NCBI RefSeq assembly: GCF_016031625.1
Contig: NZ_JACCHP010000019.1
Span: 62,001-126,000 of the forward strand
Length of the DNA stretch: 64,000 nt
Direction of reading: 5' to 3'
From: Bradyrhizobium agreste
GTDB taxonomy: Bacteria; Pseudomonadota; Alphaproteobacteria; Rhizobiales; Xanthobacteraceae
Position numbers and translations under genes: made by a program. The notes under the pieces are model-generated. The model had not been told where the DNA came from. It did no database searches and saw nothing but the letters and a program-made list of their open reading frames with translations. Positions 25,479 through 34,745 of this stretch are shown here, one piece after another (the stretch's first letter is position 1; every line of letters starts with the position of its first letter).

Positions 25479-26959
25479 TTGCTCCCTCCCCTGGCGCGAT
25501 GCACCAGCGCCGTCGTGCTGAAGCCCTGGAGAATGTCGACCAGCACGACCGCCCCGCCGGCGGCTTCGACCACCTCGTGGCCGACCACCTGCTCGCGGGT
25601 GTAGTCGCCGCCCTTCACCAGCACGCCGGGCTTGATCCTGGTGATCAGGTCGATCGGCGTGTCCTCCGCGAAGATGACGACGAGATCGACGGCCTCCAGT
25701 GCGGCGAGCACCTCGGCACGCGCGCGCTCGTCCTGGACCGGACGATCGGCACCCTTCAGCCGCCGCACCGAGGCGTCGCTGTTGAGCCCTACGATCAGGC
25801 GGTCGCAGGCGGCGCGCGCCGCGGTCAGCACCTTGACGTGGCCGGGATGGAGGATGTCGAAACAGCCGTTGGTGAAGCCGACGCGCAGGCCCTGCCTTTT
25901 CCATTCGGCGAGCTGCGCGTCGAGTGCGGCCGGATCGAGCACGATCTTCTCCTCGGCGGCGAGCGTGGCATGCGGCAGGATCTTGCGTCGCAGCTCGGCC
26001 GCGCTCACGCTGGCGGTGCCCTGCTTGCCGACGGTGACGGCGGCGGCGGCATTGGCCATGCGCAGCGCCGTGTCCCAGTCCGCGCCGGCCGCGAGCGACA
26101 CCGCAAGCGCAGCGGCGACGGTGTCGCCGGCGCCGGAGACGTCCCGCACCTTCACCGGGACGGCCGGCACGTGAACGGCCCCGCCATTCCGCGGCACCAG
26201 CGTCATGCCGTGCTCACCCTGGGTGACCAGGATCGCCTCGCAATCGGCGAGCCGCATCACGTCCTCGCTGGCCTCGACGATGCTCTGCACCGTTTCGGCG
26301 CGGCTGCGGGTCGCTTCCGAGAATTCCTTGCGGTTGGGCGTGAGCAGCGTGGCGCCGCGATAGATCGCCCAGTTCAGGCTCTTGGGATCGACGATGACGG
26401 GCTTGCCGAGCTTGCGCGCGGCATCGATGGTGTGGCGGATCACGCGCGCCGTCAGCACGCCCTTGGCATAATCGGACAACAGCACGATGTCGGCGCGCGC
26501 GATCTGCGGCAGGATCGCGTCGATCAACTTCGTCTCGACGTCGTCGGACGCAGCCAGCGCCTGCTCCCAATCCGCGCGCAGCATGTGCGTGGAAAAATGT
26601 TCGGAGACGAAACGGACTTTTCGCGTGGTCGGCCGCGAGGCGTCGCGGACCAGCACGCTTTCGATGCCGGCTTGATCATTGAGCGCGGCCTCGAGCCGCG
26701 TACCGGCGTCGTCCTCGCCGATGAGGCCGACGAAGATGCAGCGCGCGCCGAGCGAAGCGACGTTGCGCGCGACGTTGCCGGCGCCGCCGACGTGGGTCTC
26801 GCTGCGCTGGGCGGCAATGACGGGCGCCGGCGCTTCCGGCGAGATCCGCGACACCTCGCCGTAGACGAACTCGTCCAGCATGATATCGCCGATGCACAGC
26901 ACCGTACGGCCTGAGATGGCTTGCGCAAGGGAATCGAAATCGAGAATGGGCGTCGGCAT
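25475..26959 (-). CDS. hldE: Bifunctional heptose-7-phosphate kinase / heptose-1-phosphate adenylyltransferase HldE
   Basis: The 494-residue cytosolic enzyme of ADP-heptose synthesis is complete, with both domains. The N-terminal ribokinase-like kinase (1 to about 320) has CIGDIMLDEFVYGEVSRISPE, HVGGAGNVARN and the anion hole DVSGAGDTVAAAL. The C-terminal nucleotidyltransferase (about 350-494) has RVGFTNGCFDILHPGHVKVL with the HxGH motif, and LIVGLNSDASVRRLKG. It lies 13 bases after hldD and overlaps the ligase gene by four bases. GmhA and GmhB, needed for the rest of the pathway, are not in this window. Confidence 0.95.
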   Translation of the reverse strand: MPTPILDFDSLAQAISGRTVLCIGDIMLDEFVYGEVSRISPEAPAPVIAAQRSETHVGGAGNVARNVASLGARCIFVGLIGEDDAGTRLEAALNDQAGIESVLVRDASRPTTRKVRFVSEHFSTHMLRADWEQALAASDDVETKLIDAILPQIARADIVLLSDYAKGVLTARVIRHTIDAARKLGKPVIVDPKSLNWAIYRGATLLTPNRKEFSEATRSRAETVQSIVEASEDVMRLADCEAILVTQGEHGMTLVPRNGGAVHVPAVPVKVRDVSGAGDTVAAALAVSLAAGADWDTALRMANAAAAVTVGKQGTASVSAAELRRKILPHATLAAEEKIVLDPAALDAQLAEWKRQGLRVGFTNGCFDILHPGHVKVLTAARAACDRLIVGLNSDASVRRLKGADRPVQDERARAEVLAALEAVDLVVIFAEDTPIDLITRIKPGVLVKGGDYTREQVVGHEVVEAAGGAVVLVDILQGFSTTALVHRARGGSK

Positions 26960-26972
26960 GGTCGAAAAGGCC

Positions 26973-27953
26973 TCAGCGAAAGCGGTCAGGCCTGTCGAGA
27001 TAATCCCCGACATAGGTCTTCACCGCGTCCTCGAGCGTCGTGAAGCCGCCGTTATAGCCGGCGCCGAGCAGACGATCGACCTCGCTCTGGGTGAAATACT
27101 GGTAAGCGCCCCGGATCTGCTCGGGCATGTCGACGTATTCGATGTTGGGCCCGGTGCCGAGCGCCGCGTAGGCAGCCAGCATGAGATCCTTGAAGCTGCG
27201 CGCCTTGCCGGTGCCGACGTTGAACAGGCCGGACACCGACGGCGTCGCGAGCAGCCACAGGACGACGCGCACGGCGTCGTCGACATAGATGAAATCGCGG
27301 CGCTGATCGCCGTCCTCGATGCCCTCGCGATGCGACTTGAACAGCTGCACGGCGCGGCCTGCCCTCAAATCGTCGAAGCGCCGCGCCAGCACGCTCATCA
27401 TCGAGCCTTTGTGATATTCGTTCGGGCCGAACACGTTGAAGAATTTCAGGCCGGCCCATTGCGGCGGCAGGCGATCGCCGTTCGCTGCGCGCCCGGCGAC
27501 CGCGAGATCGAACAGGTGCTTGCTCCAGCCGTAGAGGTTCATCGGCCGCAATTTCTTCAGCGCCGGCAGTGAGGAATCGTCGTCGAAGCCTTCCGTGCCG
27601 TCGCCATAGGTCGCGGCAGAAGACGCATAGATGAAAGGCACCGCGTTCATCGTGCACCAGTCCAAAAGGCGCATCGACAGGCGGAAATTGGTCTCGATGA
27701 CGAGATCGCCGTCTGTCGCTGTGGTCGCGGAAATCGCCCCGAGATGGATCATGGCCTCCAGCTTGCGGCCCTTCAGCCAGTCCATCAGCTCGGCCGGGGG
27801 AACGATATCCACAAGCTGCCGCTTGGCGAGGTTGCGCCACTTGCCTTCGGTTCCGAGGAGATCGCAGATCACGACGTCGCTGCGACCGGCTTCGTTCAGC
27901 ACGGCCACGACATTCGATCCGATAAAACCGGCCCCGCCGGTCACCAGCAACAT
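26973..27953 (-). CDS. hldD: ADP-L-glycero-D-manno-heptose-6-epimerase HldD
   Basis: The 326-residue extended SDR epimerase converts ADP-D,D-heptose to ADP-L,D-heptose for the LPS inner core. It has MLLVTGGAGFIGSN, MIHLGAISATTATDGD, YASSAATYGDGTEGF, the catalytic NLYGWSKHLFD and the HldD-specific FFNVFGPNEYHKGSMMSV and GDQRRDFIYVDD. The start is the ATG at 27953 behind AGGTGA. It heads the five-gene operon that runs to 21212. A degenerate fragment of repeat family A lies just upstream. Confidence 0.94.
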   Translation of the reverse strand: MLLVTGGAGFIGSNVVAVLNEAGRSDVVICDLLGTEGKWRNLAKRQLVDIVPPAELMDWLKGRKLEAMIHLGAISATTATDGDLVIETNFRLSMRLLDWCTMNAVPFIYASSAATYGDGTEGFDDDSSLPALKKLRPMNLYGWSKHLFDLAVAGRAANGDRLPPQWAGLKFFNVFGPNEYHKGSMMSVLARRFDDLRAGRAVQLFKSHREGIEDGDQRRDFIYVDDAVRVVLWLLATPSVSGLFNVGTGKARSFKDLMLAAYAALGTGPNIEYVDMPEQIRGAYQYFTQSEVDRLLGAGYNGGFTTLEDAVKTYVGDYLDRPDRFR

Positions 27954-27992
27954 TTCACCTACCTGCCCGATTTTCGGTGCCCGATCCTGCCC

Positions 27993-28027
27993 TAGCGCAT
28001 GATCCGCCAAAGTGTAAGCGGTTTTGG
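27993..28027. repeat. Degenerate fragment of dispersed repeat family A
   Basis: The short stretch GCGCATGATCC...AAGTGTAAGCGGTTTT matches, with several mismatches, the GAGCATGATTCGG...AAGTGCTTAGCGGTTTT part of the family A units at 4095 and 11784. It lies in the divergent gap between hldD and the heptosyltransferase gene. Confidence 0.5.
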
Positions 28028-28111
28028 GATTGCTGTTCTGCCGGCTTTACGTCCCGGCCCGGAACAGCTAACCGAACCGCCACATCGGCACGCGCTCGGC
28101 CCTCATAACGA

Positions 28112-29182
28112 ATGAATATTGATTCGCAACTTGGCAGTGATGCAGACCGGAACGACACACGCCCGATCCTGATCGTTCCCTACATGTGGATCGGCGATTT
28201 CGTGCGGAATCACACTGTCGTGCGGGTCCTGAAGGAGCGCTGGCCGAACCGGCCGGTCGATCTCCTCACCACGTCCCTGTGCGCCCCGCTGGTCGATTAC
28301 ATGCCCGGGGTCCGCGCCGGCATCGTCTGGGACATGCCGCGCAGCCGGCTGGCGATCGCACGCCAGTTCGGCCTGGCCGAGCTGCTGCGGAAACGGAACT
28401 ACGGCACTGCCCTGGTGCTGCCGCGGACCTGGAAGGCGGCCATCGCGCCGGCGCTCGCCGGTATTCCTGAACGGATCGGCTTCGTCGGCGAGTTCCGGTT
28501 CGGCCTGCTCAACCGCTGGCGCTGGGGTGAGAAGAAGCTGTCCCGCTTCATCGACAAGAACGCCGCCCTCGCCCAGCCCGACGGCGCGCCCCTGCCGGCG
28601 GAATGGCCGGTGCCGCAACTGCGCGTCCCGGCCGAGGAGATCGCCCGCTGGCGCGAGGCCAATGGTCTCGGCGCCGGCCCCGCGGTGGCGCTCGCCCCGG
28701 GCTCGGTCGGCGTCTCCAAGCGCTGGACCTCTTATCCCGAAGCCGCCCGCCTGCTGGTCGAGCGCGGCCTCGAGGTCTGGGTGGTCGGCGGCCCCGCCGA
28801 AAAGGGCCTCGCCCAGGAGATCGTCGCCGCCGGCGGCCCCGGCGTCCGCGATCTCACCGGCACGGACTTGCGCAACGGCGTCCTCGCCATGGCCGCCGCC
28901 GGCGTTGCGATCTCCAACGATTCCGGCCTGATGCACATCGCAGCCGCCTTGGGCACGCCGACCATGGGCATTTTCGGTCCCACCAGCCCCTATCTCTGGG
29001 CCCCGCTGAACGGCCTCGCCGCGACATTGGTGCAGGACAAGGAAGCGCTGTCCTGTCAGCCCTGCCAGAGTACGGTCTGCAAGGTGAACGATCACCGCTG
29101 CATGCGGAATATTGCGGCGGCGGAGGTGGTGGGGATTGCGGAGCGGGTGCTGGGGGAGGCAGGAGCGAGGGCAAAGAGCTGA
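28112..29182 (+). CDS. waaF: Glycosyltransferase family 9, heptosyltransferase II-like
   Basis: The 356-residue GT9 enzyme has the N-terminal acceptor motif ILIVPYMWIGDFVRNHTVVRVLKERWP and the LPRTWKAAIAPALAGIPERIGF segment. The C-terminal donor site has ALAPGSVGVSKRWTSYPEAA, VVGGPAEKGLAQEI and the GT9 signature ISNDSGLMHIAAALGTPTMGIFGPTSP. This arrangement is that of WaaF, which adds the second heptose to the LPS inner core, matching the adjacent divergent hldD-hldE operon. The ATG at 28112 has only a weak ribosome-binding site. Acceptor specificity is inferred. Confidence 0.88.
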   Translation: MNIDSQLGSDADRNDTRPILIVPYMWIGDFVRNHTVVRVLKERWPNRPVDLLTTSLCAPLVDYMPGVRAGIVWDMPRSRLAIARQFGLAELLRKRNYGTALVLPRTWKAAIAPALAGIPERIGFVGEFRFGLLNRWRWGEKKLSRFIDKNAALAQPDGAPLPAEWPVPQLRVPAEEIARWREANGLGAGPAVALAPGSVGVSKRWTSYPEAARLLVERGLEVWVVGGPAEKGLAQEIVAAGGPGVRDLTGTDLRNGVLAMAAAGVAISNDSGLMHIAAALGTPTMGIFGPTSPYLWAPLNGLAATLVQDKEALSCQPCQSTVCKVNDHRCMRNIAAAEVVGIAERVLGEAGARAKS

Positions 29183-29359
29183 GGCGATCGCGGCTCGCGC
29201 CAATGATGGCATTCTGCCAGTGATTTGCCCGACGAGTCAAAATCGATTCGAAAAATCCGTAGTCGATCACCCTCCGGCCAAGTCCTTGATTTTGCTGACC
29301 CCGGCTACTGTGCATGGGGTTGTTTTCGCAGTTTTTGTTTTGCGCCCCAGGAGCCGTGC

Positions 29360-30409
29360 TCACAGCAGCGACCGATAGACCTCGCCGATGCGCGCCGCTT
29401 CGGCATCGAGGCTGAATCGTTCGAGCACCCGCGTCCGCCCGCGCTCACCCATCGCGTTCGCCGCGGCCACATCGCGCATCAGCGGCTCGAGCGCTGCCGC
29501 CAGCGCGTCGGCATCTCCCGTCGGGATCAGCACGCCGCTCACGCCATCCTCGACCACGAGCTCGGCCGCGCCGGCGCGTGCGGCAACCAGCGCACTACCC
29601 GCCGCCATCGCCTCGATCAGCGTCAGCCCAAAGCCTTCGTTGCGCGAGGTGAAGGCGTAGATCGTCAGGCGCTGATACCAGCGCTGCACCGCTTCGATCG
29701 GCAGCTCGCCCGTGATGACGATGCGCGATTGCAGGCCGGCAGCTTCGATGCGCTTCTTCAGGTCGCTCGCAAAGGGCGTCTGCTCGGCCGTAACCTGCCC
29801 GACGATGACAGCGGTGAAATCCGGATAGCGCGGCAACAGACGGCACATCGCATCGACGAACAGATCGGTGCCCTTCTGCGCCCGCACGCGGCCGAAGCAG
29901 CCGATGGCGTAGCGTCCCGGCAGGCCGGTTTCGGCAAAAGCCGCGGCGCGATCGGCCGGCGGCGCGTACGCGTCGGTGTCGACGCCATGCGGGATCACCG
30001 TCGCCTTCACCTTCAGGAACGAGGCCGAGAGATCTGACGTCGCGATGATCGCGTCCATGCGCCGGATCAGCCAGCGCGTGATCCAGCTGTGATGCCGCTG
30101 CGCCGCCGAGGTGAACACGAGCTTGAGCGGCCAGCCGAGCGCGCGCAAGCCAACGCCGGCGATCATCTCGTTATTGCGGCGCGCGTGCCAGATCAGCGGC
30201 GCCTTGCGGCGCCAGAGCTTGAGAAAATCGGCAATGCCGAGGCGCGCGATCCCCTCCGGCGCATCCGAGCCGAACCAGGCGGCGCGGTACAGCCTTGCCA
30301 GCCGCGGCGCCACCATCCGGTTGGTCGCGGTGACCCCGGAATAGCGCCTGTGCAGATTTGGCACGATCACCTCGAGATCGCCTTGGGAATTCGCCACGAC
30401 ACGCTCCAA
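29360..30409 (-). CDS. Glycosyltransferase family 4 (LPS core-type)
   Basis: The 349-residue GT-B transferase has VIPHGVDTDAYAP, CFGRVRAQKGTDLFVDA and the GT4 nucleotide-sugar signature SRNEGFGLTLIEAMAAGSALVAARAG followed by ELVVEDGVSGVLI. It would transfer a hexose or mannose to the LPS core or a related polymer. The open frame begins with a TTG at 30409; an in-frame GTG at 30397 preceded by GGAG is an alternative start giving 345 residues. It is monocistronic and divergent from galE. Donor and acceptor are not readable. Confidence 0.87.
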   Translation of the reverse strand: MERVVANSQGDLEVIVPNLHRRYSGVTATNRMVAPRLARLYRAAWFGSDAPEGIARLGIADFLKLWRRKAPLIWHARRNNEMIAGVGLRALGWPLKLVFTSAAQRHHSWITRWLIRRMDAIIATSDLSASFLKVKATVIPHGVDTDAYAPPADRAAAFAETGLPGRYAIGCFGRVRAQKGTDLFVDAMCRLLPRYPDFTAVIVGQVTAEQTPFASDLKKRIEAAGLQSRIVITGELPIEAVQRWYQRLTIYAFTSRNEGFGLTLIEAMAAGSALVAARAGAAELVVEDGVSGVLIPTGDADALAAALEPLMRDVAAANAMGERGRTRVLERFSLDAEAARIGEVYRSLL

Positions 30410-30523
30410 TTCACAAGGTCCCTATACGCAACATTAAGCATAGTGACCAGTTCAGGGCTGCCGATACCCCCTCTTCACCACGCAAGCGCTAGCCTTGCGC
30501 GTTGATCGAAGACGGGTGAGATC

Positions 30524-31537
30524 ATGACTGTGCTAGTCACCGGCGGCGCCGGCTACATCGGAAGTCACACGGTCCTTGCGCTGGCGGAAGCCGGCGAGGA
30601 CGTGGTCGTGATCGACGATCTCTCCACCGGTTTCTCGGCTTACCTGCCTGAAGGCGTGCCGCTGTTCATCGGCGATGCCGGCGACGAGAACCTGCTCGAA
30701 GGCGTGATCTCCCAGCACGACATCGAGAGCATCATCCATTTCGCAGGCTCCGTCGTCGTGCCGGATTCGATGCGCGATCCGCTCGGCTACTACCGCAACA
30801 ACTTCACGACCGCGCGCAACCTGCTCAACGTGGCGGTCAAGCGCGGCATTGGCCGCTTCATCTTTTCCTCGACCGCTGCGGTCTACGGCAATCCGGACCA
30901 GGTGCCGGTGCCCGAGCACGCGCCGACGCGGCCGCTGTCGCCTTACGGCTCCTCGAAGCTGATGACGGAGATCATGCTGCACGACGTTGCTGCCGCCTAC
31001 GGCATGCAATACGTGACCTTGCGCTATTTCAACGTCGCCGGCGCCGATCCGCAGGCGCGCATCGGCCTTGCCACCGTCGGCGCCACGCACCTGCTCAAGA
31101 TCGCGGTCGAGGCCGCCACCGGCCAGCGCGCCAAGATCGACGTGTTCGGCACCGACTATCCGACCCCGGACGGCAGCTGCATCCGCGACTTCATCCACGT
31201 CACCGACCTGTCGCAGGCCCATCGCTCGGCGCTGGCCTATTTGCGCAGCGGCGGCGCCTCGACGACGCTGAATTGCGGCTATGGCCGCGGCTATTCGGTG
31301 CTGGAGACCATCGACGCGGTGCGAAGGGTTTCGGGCCGCAGCTTCGCCGTGCAATACGCCCCGCGCCGGCCCGGCGACATCATGACCATGGTCGCCGACA
31401 CCAGCCGCATCCGCAGCCTGCTCGACTGGCGGCCGCAATATGACGACCTCGAGACCATCGCAGCCCATGCGCTGGCCTGGGAGGACAAGCTGTTCCGCGA
31501 GCGTCACGGCGAGCTTCGTCACGCCGCCTCGGCCTAG
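30524..31537 (+). CDS. galE: UDP-glucose 4-epimerase
   Basis: The 337-residue GalE/ExoB-type epimerase interconverts UDP-glucose and UDP-galactose. It has VLVTGGAGYIGSHTV, VIDDLSTGF, IIHFAGSVVVPDSM, the catalytic FSSTAAVYGNP with LSPYGSSKLMTE, and RYFNVAGADP with CIRDFIHVTDL. A GGTGAG precedes the ATG. It is followed about 120 bases later by the ABC exporter. UDP-galactose made here could feed the LPS or exopolysaccharide genes in this region. Confidence 0.95.
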   Translation: MTVLVTGGAGYIGSHTVLALAEAGEDVVVIDDLSTGFSAYLPEGVPLFIGDAGDENLLEGVISQHDIESIIHFAGSVVVPDSMRDPLGYYRNNFTTARNLLNVAVKRGIGRFIFSSTAAVYGNPDQVPVPEHAPTRPLSPYGSSKLMTEIMLHDVAAAYGMQYVTLRYFNVAGADPQARIGLATVGATHLLKIAVEAATGQRAKIDVFGTDYPTPDGSCIRDFIHVTDLSQAHRSALAYLRSGGASTTLNCGYGRGYSVLETIDAVRRVSGRSFAVQYAPRRPGDIMTMVADTSRIRSLLDWRPQYDDLETIAAHALAWEDKLFRERHGELRHAASA

Positions 31538-31655
31538 AATCATCCCAAGCGCAAGCCCTTAATTGGGCTTGAAAAGCCCGGCTTGAGCGGGCACAGAGGC
31601 CCATCGATCCCTGACGCGCGGGCAGGCTTTGTCCTGCGCCGTCAATGGACACCGG

Positions 31656-33464
31656 ATGGCTCAGTTTCCAAAGAAAATCACCGACGATCCCTACGCGGCA
31701 GCGGTCCTGATTCGCCGCCTGATCACGGAACAGGGAATCGTCTATTGGCGACGCTACCTCGTGGCCTTCGCGCTGATGGCGCTCGCGGCCGGTGCGACCG
31801 CTGCTGCGACCTACGTCCTCGGCCAGGTCATCAACCAGGCCTACGTCGACAAGAACATCCCGGGCATCGCGATGTTCTCAGGGCTGACGGTCGCTCTGCT
31901 GTTCGTCAAGGGCGTGGCGACCTACGGCCACATGGTGATCCTGACCAAGATCAGCAACGCCATCCTCGCCACCAACCAGCGCCAGCTGTTCGCAAAATTG
32001 ATGCGCGAAAGCGTCGGCTTCTTCTCCGAGCGGCACTCCTCTGAATTTCTCGCGCGGCTGACCGCCGGCGCCAAGTCGATCACGGACGTGCTGAACATGC
32101 TGGTCAACGCGATCGGGCGCGATCTATTGATGCTGCTCGCCATGATCGGCGTGATGGTATGGCAGGACCCGCTGATGTCGTTCATCGGCCTCGTCGCGGT
32201 GCCGCCGGCGATGCTGGTGCTGCGCAAGCTGGTCAAGCGCATCAAGGGTCTCGCCTTCAACCAGTTCACCGGCACCGCCGACATCATGGAGACGATGCAG
32301 GAATCGCTGCAAGGCATCCGCACCGTCAAGGCGTTCACGCTCGAAGAGACCATGCAGAAGCGCATCGACGAGAACATCGCCATCGTCGAGCGCAACGCCA
32401 ACAAGATGGCGCGCGTCGCCAACCGCTCCAACCCGCTGATGGAGATGCTCGGCGGCTTTGCGGTCGCGGGCTGCCTGATGTACGGCGGCTATGCCGTGGT
32501 CGCGCTCAACGCCACACCCGGCGCGTTCTTTTCGTTCATGACCGCGTTCCTGATGGCGACCGAGCCGGCCAAACGGCTGGCCAGGCTCAACATCGATCTC
32601 AACAGCCAGCTCGTCGGCGCCCGCATGCTGCTCGAGGTCGTCGACAGCCCCGCGAGCGAGCACTCCGACGACGACAAGCCGGCGCTGGAGCTGACGGATG
32701 CCCGCATCGAGCTGCGCGACGTCAGCTTCTCCTATCGCAATGGCGAGACCGTACTCAACCGCATGAGCTTCGTCGCGGAGCCCGGCAAGGTGACCGCGCT
32801 GGTCGGCCCCTCCGGCGGCGGCAAGTCCACCGTGCTGGCGCTGCTCTTGCGCTTCTACGAGGTGACGCAAGGCGACATCGTGATCGACGGCCAGTCGATT
32901 TCGTCGGTCTCGCGCAAATCGCTGCGCACCCAGACAGCCTATGTCGGCCAGGACGTCTATCTGTTCCGCGACACGATCCGCAACAACATCGCCTTCGGCA
33001 AGCCGGGGGCCAGCGAGGACGAGATCGTCGAAGCGGCGAAGGCCGCCTGCGCACACGATTTCATCATGGGCTTCCCGCTCGGTTACGACACGCCGGTCGG
33101 CGAGCACGGCACGCAGCTCTCGGGCGGACAGCGCCAGCGCATTGCGGTCGCGCGCGCGCTGCTCAAGAACGCGCCGATCATCCTCCTGGACGAAGCCACC
33201 GCAGCGCTCGATTCCGAATCCGAGCGGCAGGTGCAGGAGGCGATCGAGCATCTCTGCCAGAACCGCACCACCATCGTGATCGCGCACCGCCTGCACACCA
33301 TCATGCACGCAGACAGCATCCTGGTGGTCGAGGGCGGCGAGATCGTCGAGCAGGGCCGCCATGACGAGCTGCTCCGCCGCGGCGGCCGCTATGCTTCGTT
33401 CTTCCGGCTGCAGCAACACGACAGCAGCCCTGTCGGGCTGGCGCCGATCAGTGCAACCGCCTAG
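31656..33464 (+). CDS. MsbA-type ABC exporter, fused permease and ATPase
   Basis: The 602-residue half-transporter probably works as a homodimer in the inner membrane. Residues 1 to about 330 form six transmembrane helices of the ABC type I exporter fold. The ATPase has Walker A GPSGGGKST, Q-loop YVGQDVYLF, signature LSGGQRQR, Walker B IILLDEAT and H-loop IVIAHRLHT. It lies in the LPS region after galE, so lipid A-core or another glycolipid is a plausible cargo, but multidrug export is equally possible. The start is the ATG at 31656; an in-frame TTG at 31629 is also open. Confidence 0.92.
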   Translation: MAQFPKKITDDPYAAAVLIRRLITEQGIVYWRRYLVAFALMALAAGATAAATYVLGQVINQAYVDKNIPGIAMFSGLTVALLFVKGVATYGHMVILTKISNAILATNQRQLFAKLMRESVGFFSERHSSEFLARLTAGAKSITDVLNMLVNAIGRDLLMLLAMIGVMVWQDPLMSFIGLVAVPPAMLVLRKLVKRIKGLAFNQFTGTADIMETMQESLQGIRTVKAFTLEETMQKRIDENIAIVERNANKMARVANRSNPLMEMLGGFAVAGCLMYGGYAVVALNATPGAFFSFMTAFLMATEPAKRLARLNIDLNSQLVGARMLLEVVDSPASEHSDDDKPALELTDARIELRDVSFSYRNGETVLNRMSFVAEPGKVTALVGPSGGGKSTVLALLLRFYEVTQGDIVIDGQSISSVSRKSLRTQTAYVGQDVYLFRDTIRNNIAFGKPGASEDEIVEAAKAACAHDFIMGFPLGYDTPVGEHGTQLSGGQRQRIAVARALLKNAPIILLDEATAALDSESERQVQEAIEHLCQNRTTIVIAHRLHTIMHADSILVVEGGEIVEQGRHDELLRRGGRYASFFRLQQHDSSPVGLAPISATA

Positions 33465-33499
33465 AGTTTTCTTCACCCCAAGACCAGCGAGACCGCTCC

Positions 33500-34201
33500 A
33501 TGAATGCCGCCTCCTACGTCATCCCGCTTCCGCCCCAGGCTTCGCTTCCCGTCGTCGGCGAGAGCGGCCGCTATCCGGTGCGCCGCATCTGGTGCGTCGG
33601 CCGCAACTATCTCGAGCACATCCGCGAGATGGGCAATGACGAGCGTGCCCCGCCCTTCTTCTTCGCCAAGCATGCCGACATGCTGGTGCCCGACGGCGCC
33701 ACCATTCCCTATCCGCCGCTGACCAAGGATCTGCATCACGAGGTCGAGCTTGTCGTCGCGATGAAGAGCGGCGGACTGAACATTCCCGCCGACAAGGCAC
33801 TGGACCACGTCTACGGCTACGCCGTCGGCATCGACCTCACCCGGCGCGATCTCCAGATCGCCTCGCGCAAGAAGGAGCGCCCGTGGGAGATCGGCAAGTC
33901 GTTCGACTATTCGGCGCCATGCTCCGCGCTGCAGCCGGCCTCGAAGATCGGCCATCCCTCCAAGGGCAAGATCTGGCTGACGGTCAACGGCAAGGAAGCG
34001 CAGAAGGGCGACCTCACCGAATTAATCTGGAACGTGCCCGAGATCATCTGGCAGCTCTCCCAGCAAGTGAAGCTCGCCGCCGGCGACATCATCATGACCG
34101 GCACGCCCGCCGGCGTGTCTCAGCTCCAACCCGGCGACAGGCTCGAATGCGGCGTCGACGGCATCGGCACGCTGAAGGTCTCGATCGGCCAGCCGGAATA
34201 A
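33500..34201 (+). CDS. Fumarylacetoacetate hydrolase family protein
   Basis: The 233-residue FAH-fold enzyme has IWCVGRNYLEHIREMGN, the metal-binding HHEVELVV motif, YGYAVGIDLTRRDLQ and the C-terminal IIMTGTPAGVSQLQPGD. These proteins are divalent-metal-dependent hydrolases or decarboxylases acting on C-C bonds of 2,4-diketo acids, such as acylpyruvates or oxaloacetate. The exact substrate is unknown. It starts 35 bases after the ABC exporter gene and may be co-transcribed with it. A strong bidirectional terminator follows 22 bases after the stop. Confidence 0.9.
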   Translation: MNAASYVIPLPPQASLPVVGESGRYPVRRIWCVGRNYLEHIREMGNDERAPPFFFAKHADMLVPDGATIPYPPLTKDLHHEVELVVAMKSGGLNIPADKALDHVYGYAVGIDLTRRDLQIASRKKERPWEIGKSFDYSAPCSALQPASKIGHPSKGKIWLTVNGKEAQKGDLTELIWNVPEIIWQLSQQVKLAAGDIIMTGTPAGVSQLQPGDRLECGVDGIGTLKVSIGQPE

Positions 34202-34222
34202 GGCTTGCTGCAGCTCGGACTC

Positions 34223-34247
34223 AAAAGGCCCCTGAATGGGGCCTTTT
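34223..34247. terminator. Bidirectional rho-independent terminator
   Basis: A perfect 10-base inverted repeat, AAAAGGCCCC and GGGGCCTTTT, surrounds a 5-base loop. It lies between the convergent FAH-family gene (+) and the NTF2-like gene (-), so it can serve both. Confidence 0.88.
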
Positions 34248-34273
34248 GCATGTCGATCGTGCACGCCGTCGAG

Positions 34274-34732
34274 CTACCAGGCCTTCACCGGCCGATTGGC
34301 GTGGCTCGCCTGCGGCACACCACGATTGAGCGACATGTGCGAATGCACGCACAGCCAGCCATCGCCGTTCCTCGAAAACACCATCGTCGCCCGGCCCGGG
34401 CGCGCGAACGTGCTGCCATCGGGACGATAGCCCGTGCTCGTCCATGGCGCGATCACGGTTGCCATCATGCCGTCCGGTGATGCCAGAACGGACATCTGCT
34501 CGAGGACGAAACGGAAGTCGGCCGTCTTCGGCCAGACGTTGTCCCATTGCGTCTTGACCCATTGATCGAGGCCGGGGATGACGTCGTTATGGGTACCGAA
34601 GGCGAGCACGTCCGGATGGAAGAGCGGCCGCGCCGAGGCGTAATCGACCTCGCGGACATAGCCGGCGAAGGTGTCCAGCCACTCACGGAAGAACTGTACG
34701 GTCTCAGCATTCGCGGTCGGCAAGGAGCTCAT
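34274..34732 (-). CDS. Nuclear transport factor 2-like (SnoaL-type) protein
   Basis: The 152-residue protein has the NTF2/SnoaL cone fold pattern: a helical N-terminus (VQFFREWLDTFAGYVREVDY), then FHPDVLAFGTHNDVIPGLDQW, VIAPWTSTGYRPDG and the strand WLCVHSHMSLNRG. Family members are small enzymes or binding proteins with many substrates, so no activity can be given. The ATG at 34732 lies 13 bases after the stop of the LpxO-like gene, which suggests co-transcription with it. It ends at the shared terminator. Confidence 0.82.
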   Translation of the reverse strand: MSSLPTANAETVQFFREWLDTFAGYVREVDYASARPLFHPDVLAFGTHNDVIPGLDQWVKTQWDNVWPKTADFRFVLEQMSVLASPDGMMATVIAPWTSTGYRPDGSTFARPGRATMVFSRNGDGWLCVHSHMSLNRGVPQASHANRPVKAW

Positions 34733-34745
34733 CGCGACGCGCCGA

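Noticed and set aside
31553..31570. Terminator between galE and the ABC exporter
   Set aside because: The AAGCCC/GGGCTT stem is only six base pairs and is not followed by a T-run on either strand.
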